Part shown: positions 58,482 through 64,000 of the stretch, piece after piece
Layout of the letters: each line of letters starts with the position of its first letter
How positions within the stretch are numbered: the stretch's first letter is position 1
DNA from: CAYNNQ01 sp051748085
Lineage (GTDB): Bacteria; Desulfobacterota; Desulfovibrionia; Desulfovibrionales; Desulfonatronovibrionaceae
NCBI GenBank assembly: GCA_051748085.1
Contig: JBNJHA010000008.1
Coordinates: 4,481 to 68,480, forward strand
DNA length: 64,000 bases
Direction of reading: 5' to 3'
The notes under the pieces: model-generated
The model's database searches: none
Seen by the model: only the letters and a program-made list of their open reading frames with translations
What the model was told of the DNA's origin: nothing
Translations under genes and position numbers: made by a program

Positions 58482-59645
58482 CTAGAACTTGAAGTTAGTG
58501 GTCTGTCTCCAAGTATAATATGCGGGGTCGCGGAAATCATCGATCAGATGATGCGAAAATTCCAGACCTGTTTTTTCAAAGAAGCGTTCCCAGCCAATCC
58601 GATCAGCCCAGTCACCCAAACGTTCATATTTTTTGGCATCATTCTCATAAGCTTCGACAATCTGACGGATTGTCTTGGCCAATGTCGGCCACCGCGGCGG
58701 CTCATTGGGAATAAAGGCCACAACAACCTTAGAGAACTTGGGCTCAGTGATCCTGTTGGAAATCTTACCACCAGCCATAATAACCAGTCCGTCACCTTCC
58801 TGGTCGGCCAGGGGCAATGAAGGACACATAGTATAGCAGTTGCCGCAGAACATGCAGCGTTCACGCTTGATTTCAACAGATTTGACTTCCTTTTCCTGTC
58901 CGTCTTCTTCGCTGATAACAGTCTTTTTCTTGGGCCGGATCGCGCCGGTCGGGCACGCGGCAACAGCCAGCGGAATTTCGCACAGGTTATCCAGGAATTC
59001 GTCGTCAATCATCGGCGGTTTGCGGTGATAACCGAGTATGGCGATATCCGAGCAATGCACGGCGCCACACATGTTCAAGCAGCAGGCCATGGAGATCCGA
59101 AGCTGAGCCGGGAGCTTCATGTTCTGAAACTCGTCAAACAACTCATCCATAACTACCTTAACAGTACCGGAAGCATCCGTTGCCGGTGTATGGCAATGAA
59201 TCCATCCCTGAGTATGAACGATGTTGGTCAAACCGGCTCCGGTGCCGCCCACCGGAAATTTTTTACTGCCGCCAGCATGCTTCTGGCTTTCCAGATGCTT
59301 TTTCAGCTCGACCATTTTGTCTTTGTTATCGGTCATGAACTCGACATTGTTTCTTGTAGTAAAACGGACATAGCCCTCACAGAACTTGTCGGCAATGTCG
59401 CAAATTTCGCGGATGGTCTCCACACTCATAAGTCTGGGAGAACCAACGCGGACAGTATATACTTCATCCCCGCTCTCAGCCTTGTGCATTAAAACACCAG
59501 GCTCAAGGATTTCATGCCACAGCCATTTGCCTTTGTTATTTTTAATAACTGGAGGCAAAAAATCAGTAAAATGCCGAGGACCAATATCAGTGATCCTGTC
59601 TTCCATCGGCTTGTCTGGATTATATCCGGAAGAAATAAAAGCCAT
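58482..59645 (-). CDS. dsrB: Dissimilatory sulfite reductase, beta subunit
   Basis: DsrB (387 residues) carries the catalytically active siroheme in the DsrA2B2 heterotetramer, which reduces sulfite in the last step of sulfate respiration. The siroheme-linked cluster cysteines are in the expected places: Cys151 (HCHTP) and Cys188, 189 and 193 (MACCLNMCGAVHC). The inserted ferredoxin domain has CPTGAIRPKK and CMFCGNCYTMCPSLP. These positions match D. vulgaris DsrB numbering as I recall it. AGGAGG precedes the ATG. dsrA lies 15 bases upstream. Confidence 0.98.
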   Translation of the reverse strand: MAFISSGYNPDKPMEDRITDIGPRHFTDFLPPVIKNNKGKWLWHEILEPGVLMHKAESGDEVYTVRVGSPRLMSVETIREICDIADKFCEGYVRFTTRNNVEFMTDNKDKMVELKKHLESQKHAGGSKKFPVGGTGAGLTNIVHTQGWIHCHTPATDASGTVKVVMDELFDEFQNMKLPAQLRISMACCLNMCGAVHCSDIAILGYHRKPPMIDDEFLDNLCEIPLAVAACPTGAIRPKKKTVISEEDGQEKEVKSVEIKRERCMFCGNCYTMCPSLPLADQEGDGLVIMAGGKISNRITEPKFSKVVVAFIPNEPPRWPTLAKTIRQIVEAYENDAKKYERLGDWADRIGWERFFEKTGLEFSHHLIDDFRDPAYYTWRQTTNFKF

Positions 59646-59660
59646 TTTAAACCTCCTAAT

Positions 59661-60974
59661 TTATCTCTGGTGGTGTTTGCGGAATTCAGTGATGTCGCGA
59701 TCCCATCCACCCGGCACTTCATCTTCCTTCCAGAAGATATACGGGTTGTGCCGCGGTTCCTGCACATGCTGCGGAACAGGATCAATACCGGTAGCTTCCA
59801 GAAGCTTCTGGAAACCCTGGCGTTTCATCAATTCGCCCAAACGCTCACGGTTTTTACCTTCTTCCATCCACCAGTCCCAGACACCTTCAATGACTTCCTT
59901 GATATTGTCATAAGGCTCTTCAACCTTCATGAAGGGGACAAGCAGAGAGGCCATCTGTGCGCCGTCAAGAATAGGCGCCTTGGCACCGCAGAGAATGGAA
60001 AGACCACGATCATTACCAATGCGCAACGCACGCGGCATGACATTTATACAATGCATGCATCTGGTACATTCCTTGTCATTGATTTTCAGTTTGCCGTCTT
60101 CCATCCACATGCACTTGGTAGGGCAGAGGTCGATGACTTCTTTCTGGATGTCGAAAGGACCCCAATCACGGCCTGCATGTGCGCCGCCATTGGGTTTCAA
60201 TTCGCCGCCTACATAGCCGGCAACTGCTTCCTGGTCTATGCGGATTTCATCTCTCCATGTTCCGATAAAAGACATGTCGGAGCGGGCGATTGAAGCCACA
60301 CAGCCATTCGGGCAGCCGTCAAATTTAAACTTGAATTTGTACGGAAAGGCCGGACGATGCAGCTCATCCTGAAATTCCTGCGTCAGATGATAGCACAGTT
60401 CCTGTGTATCATAGCAGGCCCATTCGCACCGGGACTCGCCCAGGCAGGTAGCCGGTGTACGCAGATTGGAGCCTGATCCGCCAAGGTCCTGATCGTGTTT
60501 GTGTGTCAACTCGTAGAAAATTTCCTCGAGCTGCTCTGTGCGCGTTCCGAGAAAAACGATATCGCCGGTGGCACCGTGCATATTGGTCAATCCGGAGCCG
60601 CGGAATTCCCACAGGTCACACAGATTGCGCAGAAACTCGGAAGAATAGTACTTACCGGAGGGCTGATTCACACGCAGGGTATGAAAATGGGCAACTCCGG
60701 GGAACTGTTCCGGCTGGTCACAGTAACGACCGATAACGCCGCCACCGTAGCCAAACACGCCGACGATGCCGCCGTGCTTCCAGTGCGTCGTTCCATCCTT
60801 GAACGAAAGCTCGAGAACGCCGAGCAAATCGTCACACACGTCTTCGGGTATCTGCAATTCGACATTATTGGGATTCTCATGTCGAGCAGCGGACTCCCTC
60901 TTGATCTCATCCACGAAACTTGGCCATGGACCGCTTTCGAGCTGATCCACAAGGGGTGTTTCATGTTTAGGCAT
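59661..60974 (-). CDS. dsrA: Dissimilatory sulfite reductase, alpha subunit
   Basis: DsrA (437 residues) is the partner of DsrB. TPLVDQLESGPWPSFVDEIK is the conserved N-terminus. The siroheme-[4Fe-4S] cysteines are Cys177 and 183 (ATCLGESRCEWAC) and Cys221 and 225 (DGCPNGCVASIARSD). The ferredoxin domain has CPTKCMWMEDGK (Cys284 and 288) and CTRCMHCINVMPRALR. The layout is bacterial (reductive-type), and all cofactor ligands are intact. AAGGAGG lies before the ATG. The promoter region upstream has a -35/-10 pair overlapped by an inverted repeat. Confidence 0.98.
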   Translation of the reverse strand: MPKHETPLVDQLESGPWPSFVDEIKRESAARHENPNNVELQIPEDVCDDLLGVLELSFKDGTTHWKHGGIVGVFGYGGGVIGRYCDQPEQFPGVAHFHTLRVNQPSGKYYSSEFLRNLCDLWEFRGSGLTNMHGATGDIVFLGTRTEQLEEIFYELTHKHDQDLGGSGSNLRTPATCLGESRCEWACYDTQELCYHLTQEFQDELHRPAFPYKFKFKFDGCPNGCVASIARSDMSFIGTWRDEIRIDQEAVAGYVGGELKPNGGAHAGRDWGPFDIQKEVIDLCPTKCMWMEDGKLKINDKECTRCMHCINVMPRALRIGNDRGLSILCGAKAPILDGAQMASLLVPFMKVEEPYDNIKEVIEGVWDWWMEEGKNRERLGELMKRQGFQKLLEATGIDPVPQHVQEPRHNPYIFWKEDEVPGGWDRDITEFRKHHQR

Positions 60975-61093
60975 TGTAAATCCTCCTTAAATTATGGTTC
61001 CAACCATCTTGTCCTACGACTGCGAATCAAAGTTAAACACAAATCTTAGTTCCAGTCTAGGGCAATAAACACAAAAAATAGTGCGCTTTTAAT

Positions 61094-61111
61094 TTGTGAA
61101 TTTTCACACAA
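61094..61111. promoter_or_regulatory. Candidate Rex-like operator at the dsrA promoter
   Basis: TTGTGAATTTTCACACAA agrees with the Rex pattern TTGTGAANNNNTTCACAA at 12 of 14 fixed positions. It also contains the perfect dyad TGTGAA-TT-TTCACA. It overlaps the -10 element of the predicted dsrA promoter, so binding would block RNA polymerase. Rex senses NADH/NAD+. A CRP/FNR-family (HcpR-type) site is another reading, but the spacing is two bases shorter than usual. Confidence 0.45.
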
Positions 61112-61128
61112 TTAAGACCGCTTGTCAA
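61100..61128 (-). promoter_or_regulatory. Predicted sigma-70 promoter of dsrAB
   Basis: On the minus strand a perfect -35 TTGACA (61123-61128) is followed by exactly 17 bases and GAAAAT (61100-61105; four of six -10 positions match). The start of transcription would be near 61090, giving a leader of about 115 bases before dsrA. Confidence 0.55.
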
Positions 61129-61181
61129 CCAGGAATTGGTCTTTTGCACTCCGTTCAGGATAAAATTGCATGCAATTATTC

Positions 61182-61820
61182 CTATGCCTGAGCTTGACGA
61201 CTTTCTTCCAGTTCCTCTTTTATCTCCGGGGCTACCTCGAATCCAGTTTCTTCCGCTTTAGAAAAGTACTCAGCGGCCTTGGCATAGTCACCCCTTTCCA
61301 TGCTTACCAGCCCAAGATTATTATAGGCCGGCCCGAAATTCGGCTCAAGCTCCAATGTTTTTACGCATTGCTTCTCGCATTCAACCAGGTCGCCTTGCAT
61401 CAGATAGGCGCTGCCAAGGGTCGAATGCGCCTGGATAAAATCCGGATCAAAAGAAATGGCCCGCCGCAGGGCGGCGATCGCCTTGTCCACTTCATGCCTT
61501 TGGAGATGGACAAACCCCATATTGCTGTGCGGCACCGCAAATCTGGGACGTATCTTGGTCGCCATTTGATTAAAACTGTAGCAGGAATCCAGATCGCCTT
61601 CCTGCATGGCAATTCCTCCGAGTTGCACATAGGCTTCGGCCATCTCAGAAGATAGTCTCAAAGCCTCCTTAAAACTTTTCCTGGCCTTGGCAAAATCCCG
61701 CTTTCCGAGATAGGCGACTCCAAGATTATAATTGGTTATGGCACAATCCGGAGTCTTTTTTAATTGCTCCTTGTACTCCAAAATCAAATCATCGGCCGAT
61801 GGTCTTTGTTGCTCACTCAT
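61182..61820 (-). CDS. Tetratricopeptide-repeat protein upstream of dsrA
   Basis: The protein has 212 residues and is built of five to six TPR units, such as AITNYNLGVAYLGKRDFAKA, AEAYVQLGGIAMQEGDLDS and GPAYNNLGLVSMERGDYAKA. There is no signal peptide or membrane helix, so it is probably cytoplasmic and mediates protein contacts. It lies about 200 bases upstream of dsrA on the same strand. A role in sulfite reductase assembly is possible but unsupported. The start MSEQQRPSADDL at 61820 has no strong ribosome site. Confidence 0.75.
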   Translation of the reverse strand: MSEQQRPSADDLILEYKEQLKKTPDCAITNYNLGVAYLGKRDFAKARKSFKEALRLSSEMAEAYVQLGGIAMQEGDLDSCYSFNQMATKIRPRFAVPHSNMGFVHLQRHEVDKAIAALRRAISFDPDFIQAHSTLGSAYLMQGDLVECEKQCVKTLELEPNFGPAYNNLGLVSMERGDYAKAAEYFSKAEETGFEVAPEIKEELEESRQAQA

Positions 61821-61972
61821 ATAAATATACCCTGCTTTTTTTTGTTTACTTACAAAATTTATTTTTTCCTGCTCAAATATAAAAAATTTAATATATTTCC
61901 AACCCCACGATAAGACTCGTAATCTAAAGCGGAATTAAACACGCTAGTCCGTTGTCAACCGGTTGTCATGCG

Positions 61973-62332
61973 TTAAATATGTTTTTTGATTTCCTTTCCC
62001 TCAGCTTCCAAAAGCTGCGCGTACCAAAGGGAAAACTCGAACATGGCCCGATATCGGTCTTCACCGTTGACTACGCCGAGACAAATATCAAGAACCCCCT
62101 GCCCATAGGCATTACTATATTCCTCCGGATCAGTTTCGGCAAGAAATTGACGGACTAACTGCTGTGTCGTCCGGTGTGTACTGTCTTTCCTGATTTCTAT
62201 CGGATTCTTAGGTTCCTGAAAAGGATCCCATTTCTCGTAACCTATTCTATGCACAAACTTGCGTCGTCTAGGGGACATCTTCTCATAAATATATTTCTTC
62301 TGCTCTTCCTGTTCCGGTGTCATTTTCTGCAT
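61973..62332 (-). CDS. Conserved hypothetical protein near dsr
   Basis: This 119-residue protein is one I do not recognise. It is hydrophilic and mostly helical. MSPRRRKFVHRIGYEKWDPF is followed by a turn-rich PKNPIEIRKDS, then helices with YSNAYGQGVLDICLGVVNGE and EFSLWYAQLLEAEGKEIKKH. There are no membrane segments and only one cysteine. The ATG at 62332 has GGAG before it and lies just after the stop of the YkgJ-family gene, so the two are coupled. I recall similar proteins in other sulfate reducers. A dsr-linked role is inferred only from its place. Confidence 0.65.
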   Translation of the reverse strand: MQKMTPEQEEQKKYIYEKMSPRRRKFVHRIGYEKWDPFQEPKNPIEIRKDSTHRTTQQLVRQFLAETDPEEYSNAYGQGVLDICLGVVNGEDRYRAMFEFSLWYAQLLEAEGKEIKKHI

Positions 62333-62334
62333 GA

Positions 62335-63057
62335 TTATTCTCCGTCTCCAACCACCCATTCATCAAGACCACTCTGTTTTTGGGACAAGTTATCCTTTTG
62401 CGCCTCGCCCTTTTGCCGGGCACCAAGATAGTCCGCATTAAATTCAATCAGCAGGGATGATGACAGTGGAAGAAGCAGTGCGTATAAATCCTTGTATTTA
62501 GAATTTATATCAATAGCAAGTTCCCTGCTCATATCCATAAGCTTTTCATGTATAATTCCCATTTTAACAGTTGGATACTGTTTGCCGGGAATGAACCCGG
62601 ATTTTCCGCAAGTGTGCGTTTGCCCGTCTATTTCGAGCGGCAGGCCGTATAACCGACAAGTTATCGGACGATTATCATACATGGCGCATCTATCATCTTC
62701 AGAGAGCAAGGGACAGCGGAGTCTTTCTTTAGCGACTTCCTGAAGAATTTGCTCATCTTCCTGTCCTGCCTTGTGGGCTTTGGCCATCTTACGCTTCATC
62801 TTGAAGACTTTTCTGTCCGCCTTGTCTGCCTCGATAAGTAACCGGTCCTTATTACTTGAGTCCAGTTTATTGAATTTATCATTAAGATACAAAGCTTCGA
62901 TCAGATGCAGATCAAACATTGCATAGCAGCAGTCTGTGCATCCCTGGCCACAGCATACCGCTTCGGGGTATTCCTGCTGCATGCGCTCGAACATCCCGTC
63001 AATCTGTTTTAGAAATTGTTCATAGCTTTTAAAGTGTTCTGAAAAATCAAGTTTCAT
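62335..63057 (-). CDS. YkgJ-family cysteine cluster protein
   Basis: The protein has 240 residues. The N-terminal CCGQGCTDCCYAM and a second set (RCPLLSEDDRCAMYDNRPITCRLYG) form the YkgJ/UPF0153 cysteine cluster, thought to bind zinc or an iron-sulfur cluster. A basic helical linker (KVFKMKRKMAKAHKAGQ) lies between, and the C-terminal third is hydrophilic. Its function is unknown. It overlaps the neighbouring gene's leader closely and shares its direction with dsrAB. Confidence 0.8.
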   Translation of the reverse strand: MKLDFSEHFKSYEQFLKQIDGMFERMQQEYPEAVCCGQGCTDCCYAMFDLHLIEALYLNDKFNKLDSSNKDRLLIEADKADRKVFKMKRKMAKAHKAGQEDEQILQEVAKERLRCPLLSEDDRCAMYDNRPITCRLYGLPLEIDGQTHTCGKSGFIPGKQYPTVKMGIIHEKLMDMSRELAIDINSKYKDLYALLLPLSSSLLIEFNADYLGARQKGEAQKDNLSQKQSGLDEWVVGDGE

Positions 63058-63200
63058 TTCAACCTCTTGGTTCTGAAAATAATTTTAAGGCTTTTTGTCT
63101 ATAAGGAACATGCACCATGAAAGGTGTGCTGTTAAAGGGATAAAATAGAATAAAAATTGTCTATTGACAATATTTAAGGGGGAGGGATTTCGAATGTTAT

Positions 63201-63234
63201 TCCGGAGTGGACATATTGATTGGCCCACTCCGGA
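63201..63234. terminator. Hairpin downstream of the ferredoxin gene
   Basis: TCCGGAGTGG and CCACTCCGGA form perfect ten-base arms with a 14-base loop, 36 bases after the ferredoxin stop on the minus strand. No T-run follows, so its efficiency as a terminator is uncertain. Confidence 0.5.
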
Positions 63235-63269
63235 CTTGAAGGATTTGCAAAAATAAATTCCCGGAAAAA

Positions 63270-63458
63270 TTAAATTTCTTCGATAGTGATAGCTTCCTGC
63301 TCACATACTTCTACACAGGATTCACAGCCCAGGCATTCTTCCTCGTTCACCGGGACTGCCTTACCGTCCTGCAATTCGTATACTTCTACGGGACAGACAT
63401 CAACGCATTCGCCATCGCCGATACACTTGTCATTGTCAACAGTAATTCTGTACGCCAT
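63270..63458 (-). CDS. Ferredoxin with one Asp-substituted cluster site (D. africanus Fd III-like)
   Basis: This 62-residue two-cluster ferredoxin has a first motif (CIGDGECVDVCPV) with Asp15 in place of the second cysteine, as in Desulfovibrio africanus ferredoxin III and Pyrococcus ferredoxin. The cluster can therefore interconvert between [3Fe-4S] and [4Fe-4S]. The second motif (CLGCESCVEVCE) has all four cysteines. AGGAGG precedes the ATG. It lies between the cys-cluster gene and the DsrP fragment, on the same strand as dsrAB, and may serve as electron carrier to sulfite reductase (inference). Confidence 0.92.
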   Translation of the reverse strand: MAYRITVDNDKCIGDGECVDVCPVEVYELQDGKAVPVNEEECLGCESCVEVCEQEAITIEEI

Positions 63459-63630
63459 AATTAACCTCCTAAAAAATGGTCATTATTTATGATCCTTTTT
63501 GATCAGAATAGTATGATAAAAGATGGACCCCTGGCAGCAAACATATCCAAAGGAATTTGCCACCATAAAAAAACAAGAGATGTTGTGACCTAGACGCTTC
63601 AATCCCCTCTTGTCAAGATTTTTAAACAGA

Positions 63631-63661
63631 AAAAAGCCTCGCTTAAAAAGCGAGGCTTTTT
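63631..63661. terminator. Bidirectional terminator after the DsrP-like gene
   Basis: AAAAAGCCTCGCTT and AAGCGAGGCTTTTT form arms of 14 bases with a three-base loop, with A- and T-runs at the sides. It stands between the DsrP-like gene and the ferredoxin gene. Confidence 0.9.
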
Positions 63662-63682
63662 AGAACATAATATGTAACCAAA

Positions 63683-64000
63683 TCAGGCATCGACTTCCTT
63701 TTTAACCCCGATCGCCACCTTATAAAGTATGGTCAACAGGAGGAAACCGGCCGCATAAACGCCAAGGGAGATCAGCAGTTCGAGCTTGGTAGGTATATAC
63801 TCGGTTACCACTTCAAGCGGTGAAGGAGTAAATCCGCCGGCAATCATGCCCAGGCCCTTATCGATCCATGTACCGATAAAAATCAGCAAACAGGAAAAGG
63901 CCAGGATATTATCAGAACGGCGATTGGAAGGAAAGAGCATAACTACAGAAGCTCCGGCCATGAATATCATGGAAACCCACATCCAGGCGGTATAAACGCC
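63683..64000 (-). CDS. DsrP-like (NrfD-family) membrane subunit, C-terminal part
   Basis: 106 codons run from the right edge to a stop at 63683. The fragment has three hydrophobic segments: WVSMIFMAGASVVMLFPSN, NILAFSCLLIFIGTWIDK and LLISLGVYAAGFLLLTILY. GLGMIAGGFTPSPL lies between them, as in NrfD/PsrC-type quinol-interacting membrane proteins. Near dsrAB the best fit is DsrP of the DsrMKJOP electron-transfer complex, though QrcD or HmcC cannot be excluded. The rest of the protein and any dsrMKJO genes lie beyond the window. Confidence 0.7.
   Translation of the reverse strand, partial: GVYTAWMWVSMIFMAGASVVMLFPSNRRSDNILAFSCLLIFIGTWIDKGLGMIAGGFTPSPLEVVTEYIPTKLELLISLGVYAAGFLLLTILYKVAIGVKKEVDA

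Noticed and set aside
1..64000. Selenoprotein genes with in-frame TGA, prompted by selA and selB
   Set aside because: I found no gene interrupted by a single TGA with a following SECIS-like hairpin. The check was by eye, so a small one could be missed.
1..64000. CRISPR array
   Set aside because: No regular direct repeats with unique spacers were seen; the dispersed elements are irregular in spacing and length.

Overview
The window looks like a chromosome segment of a Gram-negative, strictly anaerobic sulfate reducer, most likely one of the Desulfovibrionales. The evidence is a bacterial-type dsrA-dsrB-dsrD-cbiA (dsrN-like) cluster with a DsrP-like membrane subunit and a ferredoxin beside it, an orange-protein (ORP) cluster of the kind known from Desulfovibrio, selA and selB, iorAB, and lptD. 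The genus cannot be fixed from sequence alone. Most of the window is ordinary, tightly packed housekeeping DNA. The accessory interest lies in the ORP region and in an unusually dense family of short inverted-repeat elements between genes.

Layout. 1-5.7 kb (minus strand): the N-terminus of selB, an M18 aminopeptidase, a UDP-glucuronate decarboxylase-like enzyme, selA and folC. 5.9-8.4 kb: malic enzyme, hypA, hypB. 8.5-15.2 kb: the ORP region, all on the plus strand: a PAS/sigma-54 activator, a NifX-like protein, ORP, two glycine-rich small proteins, a small zinc-ribbon protein, two MinD/ferredoxin ATPases and an Mrp ATPase fused to an ORP-like domain. 15.3-20 kb: a TPR membrane protein, iorA, iorB and a GAF/sigma-54 activator. 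20-21.5 kb (minus): a thiamine-binding protein and isocitrate dehydrogenase. 22.2-23.3 kb: a sulfur-carrier/TtuA-like tRNA-thiolation pair. 23.5-29.4 kb (minus): psd-pssA-leuA-leuC-leuD-leuB. 29.5-32.9 kb (minus): a CgeB-like glycosyltransferase, ybeY and phoH. 32.9-39 kb: a GDT1-type protein, lptD, mutL and purD. 39.2-48.6 kb: a Cys-rich secreted protein, a CBS-ACT protein, livG, an acyl-CoA synthetase, livH, livM, livK, livF and a PaaK-like ligase. 48.6-54.3 kb (minus): DUF456, VUT transporter, purE, paaK, dnaB, rplI, rpsR, rpsF and tRNA-Met. 54.6-56.7 kb: DUF1015 and a TrmN6-like methyltransferase. 56.7-64 kb (minus): cbiA, dsrD, dsrB, dsrA, three small conserved genes, a ferredoxin and the C-terminus of DsrP.

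How the parts fit. The dsr genes and DsrP carry the last step of dissimilatory sulfate reduction and its electron supply, and cbiA probably amidates sirohydrochlorin for siroheme amide. The iorAB genes, two PaaK-type ligases, an acyl-CoA synthetase and a branched-chain amino-acid ABC transporter point to fermentation of aromatic and branched-chain amino acids through 2-oxo acids and acyl-CoAs. hypAB supply nickel for [NiFe] hydrogenase maturation. The ORP genes form a sigma-54-dependent unit with a visible -24/-12 promoter, an IHF-like site and repeated upstream boxes.

Across the window at least ten copies or fragments of one dispersed element occur between genes. The ends resemble GTAACTATTCA and TGAACAGATAC, which are inverted relative to each other. 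Full copies are about 270-300 bp, and internally shortened forms run from 40 to 100 bp. Nearly all lie in the same orientation, and several touch a start or stop codon. A second, shorter repeat family has two copies. These repeats are the clearest structure that the genes do not explain.
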